From NCBI GenBank assembly GCA_022813625.1, contig JAKLMB010000045.1, positions 62,001 to 126,000 of the forward strand: a stretch of 64,000 nucleotides of DNA, read 5' to 3'. Of the stretch, positions 51,954-63,202 are shown piece by piece; within the stretch, counting starts at the first letter, position 1; the number at the start of each line of letters is the position of its first letter. This DNA comes from Aaosphaeria pasadenensis. Its lineage: Eukaryota > Ascomycota > Dothideomycetes > Pleosporales. The position numbers and the translations under genes are program-made. The notes beneath the pieces are model-generated. The model saw only the letters and a list, made by a program, of their open reading frames with translations, was not told the origin of the DNA and did not search any database.

Positions 51954-53883
51954 ATGAAGGCAGTTCATTATCTTCCCTTCTTTGCATCTCTCACATCGGC
52001 CATTTGGCCGCTACCAACATCATACGACCATGGAGATACTGTACTGTGGATGTCCGACGACGTAGCATTCAACTGGGCGGGAACAGCAGCTAGCGCAAGT
52101 AATGTAGGCTCGAGATTTCTAGTCTTGCAAGAATACCTATTCTCGAGCTTGTACGTCCCAACACAATCGCCCTTAGAAACTGACGAATTCCCCCCCAATT
52201 GACAGAGCGATGAATCCAGCAATCGGAAACCAAAACGTGAGGGTACGGAGTGGCAGGGCGTGAGTGGTGATGATATCATCAGGTTCGCGATCGAGCAGAC
52301 GAAGTCGACGATTTTGAAGCGGAATTTCGTGCCCTGGAAGTTTCATCCAAGGGGGTGGAACGAACCGAGTGCGGAGGGAGCGACTTATGTGTCATCGATC
52401 ACGCTGGAACTTCTTGGAGAGGATCCCCCGAGTATTGCGAAGCCGCTTGCTGGTAGTGTGGACGAGTCGTACTCGTTGACATTGACCACGACGGGCGAAG
52501 CTACGATTCTGGCAAACACTTCTCTCGGGCTTCGACATGGTCTCAATACTTTCACCCAGCTTTTCTACAAGCACTCTTCTGACGGAGCATACACCACGCT
52601 CGCTCCAGTTCAAATCTTCGACGCGCCCAAGTTCGAGCATCGAGGCATCAACATGGACGTAGCACGGCAATGGTATCCCGCCAAGGACATAGCACGCATG
52701 ATCGATACCGCCGCCTACAACAAGATGAACCGATTCCATCTCCACGTAACGGATTCACAGTCCTGGCCATTGGAGATCCCATCGCTGCCCGAACTAGCCG
52801 CAAAAGGAGCCTACAGGCCAGAATTATACTACAGCACCAAAGAGTTCGAGTACCTACAGAAGCGAGCAGCACTCCAGGGCGTGGAGCTGATCACAGAGAT
52901 CGACATGCCAGGCCATACGAGCATCATACACGAAGCCTATCCTGACTTGATTGCTGCGTATAACATCCAGCCGAATTGGGATACGTATGCTGCGGAACCG
53001 CCGTCGGGCACGTTGAAACTCAATTCCAGCGATGTGAATACGTTCCTATCTAAACTATTCGACGACTTGCTCCCGCGGGTATTCCCGTTCTCTACTTACT
53101 TCCACACTGGCGGGGACGAGGTGAACAAGAATGCATATGAGCTGGATGATACGGTTAAGTCGAAGGATCCAGAGGTCCTGCAGCCGTTGATGCAGGCTTT
53201 CATCGATCGAAATCACGATCAGGTCAGGAGCCAAGGCTTGACTCCGATAGTGTGGGAAGAGATGCTATTGGACTGGAACCTCTCGCTCGGAAAGGACGTT
53301 GTGGTTCAGAGCTGGCGAAGCGACGAGGCGGTTGCCAGCATTGTAAGTAAAGGTTACAAGGCTCTTGTTGGCAACTATAAATACTGGGTAAGTCCCTTCT
53401 CCTATACCTACCTATTTCACGTCCCCTCACGACGGACACGAAATTGACGAATGGAAGTACCTCGATTGCGGCAAAGGCCAATGGCTCGACTTCTCCCCTG
53501 AGCGAGCAGCAGCAGCATGGCCCTATCAAGACTACTGCGCTCCCTTCCACAACTGGCGTCTCGTATACTCCTACGACCCTCTAGCAGGAGTGCCCTCCGA
53601 ATTCCACCACCTCGTCATCGGCGGCGAGGCTCATCTCTGGTCTGAACAAACCGACCCCATCAATCTCGACAGAATGATATGGCCCCGAGCGAGCGCCGCC
53701 GCAGAAGTGCTATGGAGCGGCGCGAAGGACGCACAGGGCCAGAACAGAAGCCAATTCGACGCGAGTCCCAGACTCAGTGAGATGAGAGAGCGGATGGTCG
53801 CGAGGGGTGTGGGCGCTGAGCCCGTACAGATGCCGTACTGCACCATGGATGGTGAGCAGTGTCAGTTGGGATTACTCGCATAG
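51954..53883 (+). CDS. Secreted beta-N-acetylhexosaminidase, GH20
   Basis: Three exons: start at the ATG 51954; exon 2 about 52206-53387; exon 3 53458-53883. Signal peptide MKAVHYLPFFASLTSAIW, then the N-terminal domain with NFVPWKFHPRGW. The GH20 barrel follows: RGINMDVARQWYPAKDIARM, NRFHLHVTDSQSWPLEIPSL, ITEIDMPGHTSIIHEAYPDL and FHTGGDEVNKNAYEL, where the Asp-Glu pair (codons 53115-53120) is the catalytic assist/acid couple. Late motifs: YLDCGKGQWLDF and IGGEAHLWSEQTDPINLDRM. Activity: removes terminal GlcNAc/GalNAc, used in chitin breakdown and wall turnover. The last intron ends at AAG 53457. The first intron is uncertain (see findings); with either choice the protein is about 580-600 aa. 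Confidence 0.9.
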
Positions 53884-55110
53884 GATGAATGGTTTGATTC
53901 TGTCCTTGCCGCACTATCGGAACCATTTGACGCACTATTGTAGATATCATATGTAGGAATCAGTGTGACAATCTGCGGAAAGCTGCCATGCTCCAAAAGT
54001 TACATTGGGACTTCACGAACAATATATCAACCTAGGTAGCTTGTGATCGCAAAGGCAACCAGCTAACATCGTAGATCACTTGCTACGGTACGTAATACCA
54101 CAGTCCCATCCAAGCCATCCTCATGCACCCCTTCGCAACTCCAAGAACCGAAGCCCATACAATTACCATGGAGAGAGAACAATACCAAGAACCGAACACC
54201 GAAAGCCCGCCCACGAACAAGGGTCCGCGAACCCTCGCAAAACCTCGCAAACCTCGCTCACGCTCGTATAAATTGCAACCAACTAACACCCTACCTAAGG
54301 TCTTCCTCCACTCCCGAGTCCCCGACTCGCATTAGCGCTCCAGGTGCGGGATACCATTCACTTCTCTAACGGGCAGCGCATGCTCGCACTTTCGCCAATT
54401 CCGCACCACCACCACCCCGCATTTTCTCGTCCGCTTGTTACTTGTAAGAAAGAGACATGCAAGGGCATGGGATACCCGCACTCCCATTCGGAAACCGTCC
54501 ATTCACGACGTCTGGTATCGTAATTGGAGGGGGGCCCGCTCCCGCCCAGGTCGTTTAAGGGCCATTAGATCGAATGCAGCAGTAGTCGCGAGCGTGCCAT
54601 GCGTACCGAGGTTTGCATATGACGGAGTTGACCCCACAACCAACCCCATCATCGTAATACATATGTCGTAGGGGTAATACTTTAAAGAACAACGCTGCAC
54701 TCCCTGCTGCTGTTGTTGTTGTTCGATTTATGATGAGTTGATTGAATCGACGTAAGCGAAAAAAGGATACACTTGGGTTTTTTTTATGAGAGGTTTCTTT
54801 GTCGACATCTTGTGATCTTTCTTACACTATTCATACGAGTAAGGTCTACGACTCGACTATTTGCTGTTACTGGATTGGTCGGATGGTAGTCTGGGGATTG
54901 CTTGCGCGCTTTTGATATATTGTTATACAGGTTCGTTCGACGATACTCCGCGCACTCTTTCTTCTCCTTCATGGCTCTTTCACAAATGCACCACGACGTC
55001 CAACCCGTCATCGCCGTCCCCTCTCTATCAAAATCCCAAAACTAACCCCTTCTCCAGTCCAACAACCACCTCCATCAAACCAACCCGGCAGGCCGCCGCA
55101 CTCTCCCAAA
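53884..55110. other. Intergenic region, hexosaminidase 3' end and P450 promoter
   Basis: No convincing gene. Short repeats of CCTCGCAAA (54230-54260) and a C-rich leader with CTCC and CCTCACCC runs right before the P450 start. Small ORFs match nothing. Confidence 0.4.
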
Positions 55111-56978
55111 ATGCCCTCCCTACTAACCCCCTACCTCACCCCCCTCACCCTCCTCCCCACCCTCCTCCTCCTCCTCATCACCTACAAACTCCTCTCCACC
55201 CTCCGCACCTCCCGGCAGATCTCCCGGCTCGGCGCCCGCGCCCCCATCCGCACAACCTACGTCCCCTACGGCCTCGACATGCTCTACGAAGTCGTGACGC
55301 ACCTGCTCGCGGACAAGAACTACGAGCTGTGGGTAGGCATGTTCGCGAAGTACGGGCGGGGCGGGTTCACAGTCGAGGCGGGGATCGGCCAGAGGGTGAT
55401 ATTGACGGCGGAGCCGGAGAATGTTAAGGCGATTCTCGCGACGCAGTTTAAGGACTATGGGAAGGGGGAGCAGTTTAGGAAGGACTTTTATGACTTTTTG
55501 GGGAATGGTATGTACAATTTTTGATTTGGCTTTTTGGTTTGCGGAGGTAGTGGTGGGAGAAGTGGGTTGGATGGAAGGGGGCTAAGAGATATGATGAACA
55601 TCAATGAGACGGAAGCTGACATGGAATTTCTTCAGGCATCTTCACGACCGACGGCCATCTCTGGCACAACTCGCGCCAATTGATCCGACCCCAATTCGTC
55701 AAGGACCGACTCAGTGATCTCGACATCTTCGAGGAGCACGTGCAGATTCTCATGCGGGAGTTCTCCAATGGACGGGAAATCGATGCCATGGATCTTTTCT
55801 TCCGGTAAGTGACTACCTCTCTCTATAAACGAATGGCAACAATAGTACTGCTCCTGAGCCTCGTTCATCGTCGTCGTTGTAGTCGGCTGGCGTCCATGCT
55901 GATAGGTTGCTAGGTATACCTTAGACGCCGCCACGGATTTCCTTCTCGGGAAAAGCGTCGAGAGCTTGCAGAATCCGCAGACGAGATTCGCTGATGCGTT
56001 TATGAATGCTCAGAGGGTGCAGAGCATTATATCACGACTTGGGTGAGTTCATACATGTATTTCTATACCCAACCACCACAGCATCCACAACCACCACCAG
56101 CCCAACAATAGCCTTCAAATCCCAAACTAACGAATTCCCATAGACCTCTCAACTGGGCCGTCCCCCGCAAACGCATGGGCTTCGACTCCTCCATCAAGGT
56201 CATCAACCAATTCATCGACCAATACATCGACACGGCCCTCGCCCTCCCCCCCTCCGAACTCGAAAAGAAAACCACCCACGACCAAGGCTACACCTTCCTC
56301 CACGCCATCGCCGGCTACACGCGCGACCGCACAATGCTGCACGACCAAATCGTCTCCGTCCTTCTCGCCGGACGCGACACGACCGCCTGCACCCTAACCT
56401 GGACAATCTACGAGCTCTCGCGCCAACCGCACATCACCGCAAAGCTGCGCCAGGAAATCATCAACACGGTCGGCCTCGACGCCGCCCCAACATACCAACA
56501 CCTAAAAGACATGAAATACCTCCAACACATCCTCAACGAGACCCTCCGCCTGTACCCCGTCGTCCCCTTCAACGTCCGCGTCTCCCTCACCGACACCACG
56601 CTGCCCACCGGCGGCGGCCCCGACGGCACCCTCCCCATCGGCATCCCCAAGGACACTCCCATCGCCTACTCAACCCTCGTCATGCAACGCCGCGCAGACC
56701 TCTACCCGCCCCCGTCGTCCGGCTTCCCCGCCGTCGACTTGTACTGCCCCGAGCGATGGGACGGCTGGACCCCGAAGAGCTGGACGTACATTCCGTTCAA
56801 CGGCGGCCCGAGGATATGCATAGGACAGCAGTTTGCGCTGACGGAGATGGCGTATACGCTCGTGAGGCTGTTTCAGAGGTTCGAGACGGTGGAGAATAGG
56901 ATGGGCGGTGAGGAGCCGGGGATGCATATGGATATCGTGTTGCAGCCGGCCAGGGAGATCAAGGTCGCCTTTGTCTAG
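55111..56978 (+). CDS. Cytochrome P450, CYP52/CYP539-like (alkane/fatty-acid hydroxylase type)
   Basis: Four exons: 55111-55507, 55636-55804, 55914-56042 and 56144-56978, giving 509 aa. One N-terminal ER anchor (LTLLPTLLLLLITYKLLSTL). P450 marks in order: TTDGHLWHNSRQLIRPQF (helix C, WxxxR), AGRDTTACTLTWTIYEL (I helix oxygen-activation site), NETLRLYPVVPFNVR (K helix ExxR), PERWDGW, and the heme loop FNGGPRICIGQQFAL with Cys457. The combination of NETLRLYP and FNGGPRICIGQQ is typical of fungal CYP52 and CYP539 families, which omega-hydroxylate alkanes and fatty acids. No biosynthetic cluster surrounds it, so primary or xenobiotic lipid use is more likely than secondary metabolism; substrate is an inference. 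Confidence 0.92.
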
Positions 56979-57512
56979 GGTTCGTGGCTTCTTTGCGGTT
57001 ATGGATTTCAGTGTTGTTGGTGTTGTTCTCCTTTTTCTTCGTCATTGTTTTTTCTTCTTATGATAAATATACCGGACGGTTCGACGGGGTGCATGTAAAC
57101 ATCCTCATGTCATATAAGCCAGCCACATAACGAACGAACGAAACAAAACCCAAATCCATCCCCTTCTCTCTTTTCCCTCCCCCTTCTTTCGTCACTTGTA
57201 TATACCTACACATAATCATACACACATACCCACCGCGTCCCCAACACAACCCTACGATCTTACAAGTACAACGAAACCACACAGGGATTCTGTAAACGCC
57301 ACTATGCACTGCCCGCTGAAATCAACAGGTAATGCATGATGGAGAAAGACGATGGGGAAAGACGGTCCCGTGTCTAGAATTCCGGGTCATGGAGGGGGCG
57401 GGGTATCATAGCAACAACCAAAACGAACGACGGAAAAGAAGCTGGAAGGAGAGTGGTGCGGTTGAAGATAAAAAGGTTGTGATTAAAGAGAAAAGGGTTC
57501 ATCCTCTTAAAT

Positions 57513-57548
<36 letters not shown>

Positions 57549-57549
57549 A
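57513..57549. repeat. Trinucleotide microsatellite (GTC)n then (GGC)n
   Basis: About five GTC units run directly into about seven GGC units, downstream of the P450 gene. Frames through it read as Arg or Thr/Pro runs and are not genes. Confidence 0.85.
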
Positions 57550-57937
57550 GGAAGGTTGTTGTAATGTGTGTTGTTGTATCATACATTGTCTTGCCGTTTC
57601 TTGTATCGTTGTGTCTTGTTTTCCCGAGTCTGGTCTTGGACAAGCGTAGGAAGGAGTGTGGTGGTTGTAGGAGGTGGTATTGTAGTACACGTCGGACGCT
57701 GAAGCGGTGGACCGCGTGCATTTATGCATGTATGTAGAATTTTTTGATTTTAGTTTTTGGTTTTGATTTTGAAGATAATGATGATGGTTGATTATAATTG
57801 TAATTACGGAGTGTAACAATAATAATTGATTGTAATTTTACAGGCGTAAGAGAGAGTGAGAAGGAGTTGTACATACATGATTATATATGATAGTATAAAA
57901 GGGGAGAGTTGTAGTGTGTGTGTTTGTGTGTGCAGTT

Positions 57938-58045
57938 TTTGGTATGGTATACGGTGGTGCAGATGGTATACCATTCGGTGGTGACGAAGACCGTGGTGTA
58001 GATGGTGGCGTAGACGGTGGTGTAGATAGTGCAGTAGTTTGACAG
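57938..58045 (-). other. Thr/Tyr/Val-rich coding-like segment (possible gene remnant)
   Basis: The minus-strand frame of 58063-57881 reads CTIYTTVYATIYTTVFVTTE then WYTICTTVYHT. In this part almost every codon ends in C (ACC, TAC, GTC, ATC), unlike the AT-rich flanks. The pattern resembles Thr-rich stalks of fungal cell-wall proteins (TTVYTTVYVTTEW). I cannot find a start, a signal peptide or splice sites, so it may be a remnant or just a diverged 12-bp minisatellite. Confidence 0.3.
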
Positions 58046-58174
58046 AGAGCACGAAGCGGACAAGGATATTGAGCGATAAGTTCGGGGGGGCAGTAGAGTG
58101 TATTGTTCGAGTACAGCTTAGGTTGAACACAGAAGACCATAAGGGCATTCTGGGTTCTCTATATACTTGCTGTT

Positions 58175-58246
58175 CCTACACTTCCTAGAGTCCTCCTACA
58201 CTATCCTACACTGTAGGATCCTGTAGGCCTTTGTAGGTTGTGTAGG
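58175..58246. repeat. Inverted cluster of CCTACA / TGTAGG words
   Basis: Three CCTACA (58175, 58195, 58205) followed by four TGTAGG (58212, 58222, 58232, 58241) within 72 bp. The centre TCCTACAcTGTAGGA is a perfect palindrome with a one-base centre. Confidence 0.8.
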
Positions 58247-61200
58247 ATCACGTGGAGTAATCCTTCTTTTTTTTTGGTTGATACGTTCCGTCTTGAGCCC
58301 ACAAGAACGCGGGGCTGCGCCTTCGCATTTTCTAGTTTTTAACATGGAGGTTTTAGTAGAGGGCGTAGTAGAGAGCTGTGAGCGTATACATACAATATAG
58401 TAAAGAGTAGTTGACCTTATACGATTATACACCAAACACGAGTTCAAGAACATTTCTTCTGTTTTAGGTAACACATTATTATACATATGTATACAATAGA
58501 ACCTATATAAATCTTTACTATAAGTAAAGATCAAACCTTTACACCCTTTTTTTATTGTAGATGGAATAGAAGGGTGTGTGTGTATAGATGGAGAGGTTAC
58601 CAAGACTCATTGGGTCGAATGGGTAGAACACGAAGAATTGCCTTGTGAAGCTGACTGTTGTTAAGCTTGACTTGTAGTAGAATATAAAATAGAGCATATA
58701 TCAGAATAAACATAAGAGTAGATAATATAGTCTGAATAGTAGAGATTGTATGAGGGCGTGTAGAAAAATTAGCCATATAATTTGCACCAGCAGTTGTTGG
58801 TATTCCGTGTCTACCTAGGACAACGTGTGAGGGGGTTTGTTGGGTACGGAGTGATTTGTCGATGTGGATGTAGATTTGAAGAGGTGGGGAAGTTATTGCA
58901 TGATAGCGAACGGGCAACTTTGTTGGGATGGTGGACATGGTTATTGATACGTACTTTGCGAAGGACGTGTGTGTGTATAGTTGTTGGTGCACTACAGCAG
59001 CATCGGTGTACTGTATTACACTGCACCATGAAAATGCAGTGTGTTCTGTTAAATCCGCTCCGTAATTTGAAGCGATTTGACTGGCTAATTTACCATTTTA
59101 AGTTTGTCGAAAGGGGAGCTTGTAACCGGAAAGAGAGGGGAAGTGGTGAGGGGTGAAAATTGTGTGATATGGGCAGACAGCTTATGTTGGGGATTTCGTG
59201 TAGCGTCACATGAAGACGCTTTCGAGGGGATTACTCCGAAATGTTGGCGATGCTGATAATTCGGGAATGGACGTTTCACAAGTCGCCCTGTTTGATAATT
59301 CGCCCGGATCGTTTACTCTCTTTGGTATCTCCATGCAGCGATTGGAGCAGCTGATTATTCACGTATCCGGGCAAAAGATGAAAAAGCCTCCTGCAAAGAT
59401 CTTCAGAAGCAGCGTTACGACTACCGGAAAGATACAGGCACCCACTGGATACGGACAGTATGTTTCTTCTTAGCCTGGCTGGTCGAAATACTACGTTCCA
59501 TTTGCTCTTGGCTTTGAGAAACCTTTGTCCTACCTCTCACAAGTCGAGATGAGACAAGACGTTTGACAGAAAATGTCTGCTTCGTGTCGTGGAAATTGTC
59601 ATTTCCTTTTTGCTTCCGTAATTCGCGAGTCAGAAGTTGCGGTGTAGCGAGTGATATGTGAACGGTGTAAGAGTGACTGGGCACAAGGGAACAAAGCACA
59701 ATTTGTATGCATGTTGTCGGGATTTGCAGATCTTCAAGGTGCATATCCTAACGGTCGGGTCCAATGGGATGACTCCCCGAGGGGAAAATGGGGATCTCGC
59801 TGTCACTTTTTTCGGCTAAGCACTTTTTGCTAAGAGAAATGCAGGACAACGATGATCGCAGCTACCACAGCAGGAAGCCGATCCGGTCTGGACATCGTCG
59901 ACTACACTCCCTGGTTTCACGATATTGCGGGGGATGTTTCAATGTGAGGGAAAGACGAAGGGACAGCTTTCCAAGAAGGGGAGGTTATGGACAATGGCAA
60001 CGCTGGGTCCGCGGGCAGCCTACATCATGTCCTACCCCAGCACAGCAGACGCGGGCGTCGAGGCCTGACACATGTCTCCCAGGAATTCCTATTCGGCGTT
60101 GAATAGAAGGACACGATGACAAGGGTCTTGGCTCAAGCCTCTTTGCACGACGTGAGAACCGAGGTGAATGGCGGCAGAACCGCACAAGCGTTGTTGCCAT
60201 GCGACGTAGCATTGTTCCCGGGCGCAAGCATTGCAGCACTGAAACGCAAAACGAACAGTACAGTCAATGGCGTGGCCCTGGAAGAGAGCATAACATCCAT
60301 CTCTCATAGGAGCCCCCTTCCGAGCCGGCGAGGCTGCTGGCGGGCGTCAATATTTGCTGCATTCTGCCAGACAGGCACACTGCAAGACGAGGCGGCACTT
60401 GTTGCAGGGGAGAGAGGGAAGAAAGATGAGGTGTCACTTTCGTAGGGCTTTCCCGTACATTTGCCGGTTGCCATGACGGACGTATTGTCTACATCGGAAG
60501 GCGAGCGGAACGTTTGAATATGAATCGTGGAAGAACTTAGAGGTCTAGGGATCCTTTTCCGTATTGATGGAGTGAGAGCCAGGTAGATGTCCAAGCGTGA
60601 GATGCAAAGACGACTGAGGCAGAGGCACGAGCGTCCTTCCAGAAGACGGACGATACTGGCCCGGAGGTAGATCGCGACCGCTAAAGTGAGGCCCGAATTC
60701 AGGAGAGTTGCGCCGGGCTGATTGCCTATCCGCCCGGCTGTTGGGCGCTTTTCCCAACTCAAGTTAAGTATCTACTGCATTTGGATAAACTCCTGAATTC
60801 TGGAATGGGCAATAAGGGCCGCGTATATTGGTAAGTAAGTTTCGACAAAGTTGGGCACACAATGCTTTGATAGCTTTTGTCTAGGTTGAGCGGGCAAGAA
60901 TGTATGATTCCGACCACGGGAGGGAGAGGGCGCGATCCGCCTGGTCCGGAGCTGTATCTGGCCAAATCCTGCTTGTTGCACGTAGTGATAGAGCTCTGAC
61001 GGATGGAGGCAGCAAGGGGGTTTGATGATGTATGGAGTACGGAGTAAGTATTATAGAAATTGATTGGATTAGGAGTCGCTGGCTGGCAGTAAGTACTCCG
61101 TAGATGGCTGTGAGAGGGTAAGCAGTCACCCAATAGAGCAATCCTTGATCAGGATTGCAACTATCTGGTGGCGTCGAACGGGAGGGAGTGGGGAAGAGAA

Positions 61201-61274
61201 GGGCTAGAGACGATGATGTTGGATAGGATGGGGGATGGATCGGTGAATGATGAATCGATGGGTGAAAGGATGAT

Positions 61275-61292
61275 GGGATGGGATGGGATGGG
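61275..61292 (+). repeat. (GGGAT)n tract, canonical G-quadruplex motif
   Basis: Four GGG runs (61275, 61280, 61285, 61290) separated by two-base AT loops, matching the G3N1-7 G-quadruplex rule on the plus strand. Confidence 0.8.
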
Positions 61293-61756
61293 ATGTCCAC
61301 CTTCTTCCCCGGGTAACCAAGCGTCTGGGACGACTCAGCGCAAGCCCTCGCGTGGGGAAAGTGCAGCGACGTGCATAAGGCGGTCAGCCATTGCGTCCTT
61401 GCTTGTCTTGTACCTACAGGCTACTTCCCCTTCCCTGTAGTACTCCACCAAGTTACCCCGACTGGTGTAAATCTTCTAAGACAAATCATGGAGAAGATCT
61501 CAGTCTTATCGTTGATCGGAGAAAACAATACATACCGCCTACCTTCTTCTTTGCTTATGGTCGGGTATGGCGTGGAGCTATGTGGAGATGGGGGAGGGAT
61601 AGGCGCATATGGGAAGAGACGACGGGAGACACGTTGTCTCCCGGCTACCCGCGTTCCCCCAGGTAGCAAAGAGAGGGCTACGAAGTAGGCAGACAGACAC
61701 AGGGAAAGCAAGTATATGCCGTCAGGGTTATGCCAATGATAGTGATGATAGATGAT

Positions 61757-61786
61757 GATGATGCTGATGCTGGTATCAGCATCATC
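61757..61786. repeat. Perfect hairpin, 12-bp arms and 6-base loop
   Basis: Left arm GATGATGCTGAT (61757-61768), loop GCTGGT, right arm ATCAGCATCATC (61775-61786), followed by a CCCGCGCCCGCG-type GC-rich stretch. Confidence 0.85.
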
Positions 61787-62380
61787 CCGCGCCCGCGCAT
61801 CCGCCCGCGGGAATGAGAATGAGCAGGCAGGATGCAACAAAACAACATACCTACCTCTCTTTGAGTTGGCGATGCGGCGATGCAGCCGCTGTGTCTTGTG
61901 TGCGCTGTCTGCTGTGATCTTTGGGAAGATGAGGAAATGAAGGGTCGTGCCATGAAGCAGCGAATGCTGTTGGCTGGTCATGTTTTCCGTCATGGCAGCG
62001 TTTGGCTGCTTTCCGCTGCCATAACCTACTGTAGGGTGGTACAGGACGTACATGGCGACCACCTACATGCACATTACACACCTACATCCCCTCCGCGCAT
62101 ACGGCAGCTAATTGCTGCGTACGCCGTACTGTAGGTACGAGTAGGTAGGGGGGAATGCACTTACTGTAGCCAACACCTCTTCGTACACGGCGTACACCAC
62201 ACTACGTATCATTTGGCATCCCGATGGACGCAAGCAGGCATTGTTGAATGGCGATACGGCAGGGAAGAGAAGAAGAAGCAACCAAAGGGGGCGGCGAGAT
62301 GCCTTGGTTCAATCAAGTTTGGGCGGTCATGTCCAATCCATGCTCGGATCACTACTACTGGTATTAAGTGATAGTTGTTG

Positions 62381-62400
62381 GATATGATATGATATGATAT
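62381..62400. repeat. Pentanucleotide microsatellite (GATAT)4
   Basis: Four perfect GATAT units followed by GG. No coding frame. Confidence 0.85.
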
Positions 62401-63192
62401 GGAGGGATGGGTTGGGTAGGGATAGTATCAAGCCAACGTGGGTGCAGTGGCGTGGGATGAACACTGCTCTCTTCCGCCCATGGTCTTGTCTCCATGGTCT
62501 CTCCATGGTCTTCGAGACTGTTTCTGGCACTTTGTCGGCTGCCCATTCGGGACTACTGCCCTTCGCTCCGGCTTCATGTAACGGACGGGGAAGTAGGGAA
62601 GAGAACGCAAGGAGCAAGGAGCAAAGAGCAACGTACGGCGTGTACCGTGGTTACGTACTGTATTATGGTCGCTTTGCCCTTAGCAGTAGGTTAGGCTTTG
62701 CTTGTATGCATCTCCGTAAACCGCGTAGACTGTGGTTACCTAGATACAAGTTAGATAGTTATTGTAAGGTAGGATAGATAGGTGGGTATCATGTTTGCCC
62801 GCTGCTCCGTGGATTGTTGGTCTGTCCATGTTCGTCTGTTCGTCTGTTGGTCTTGTCTCTGCCTCCTTTCCCTTGCCATTCCTTTCACACATTCACACCC
62901 CCCCTTCCCCTCTCCACCCACCCACAACCCCCCAAACCGGGTGATACACTTTCTTTTTCGAATGTTCTTCTGTGCACGCTGGGCTTCGCTGCCATCTCCC
63001 GTACTCTACCTAGTTTCAATGCGAGTCAAGATGGGGACGGTCCCGACTCCCCACTAATCACTTGTTACCGTTGCAGCTTGCTATTACGGTTGGTTGCTGT
63101 ACTGTGCCATGTCTTGTCCCATGTCTCTCTGTCTCTCTCTTTCTCCCATATTCCGCTATCCAACCTACCCCCTCCCCAATCTCCTCCTTCGG

Positions 63193-63202
63193 TATATAAA
63201 AG
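63193..63202 (+). promoter_or_regulatory. TATA box of a gene probably starting beyond the window
   Basis: TATATAAAAG follows a very CT-rich stretch (62860-63180) and is followed by about 800 nt of C-rich, gene-free DNA with leader-like character to the window end. Fits the core promoter and long 5' leader of a plus-strand gene past 64000. Confidence 0.4.

Noticed and set aside
61421..62062. 213-aa minus-strand frame, longest in the gene-poor end
   Set aside because: No domain, signal peptide or codon bias, and it runs through the hairpin and simple repeats.
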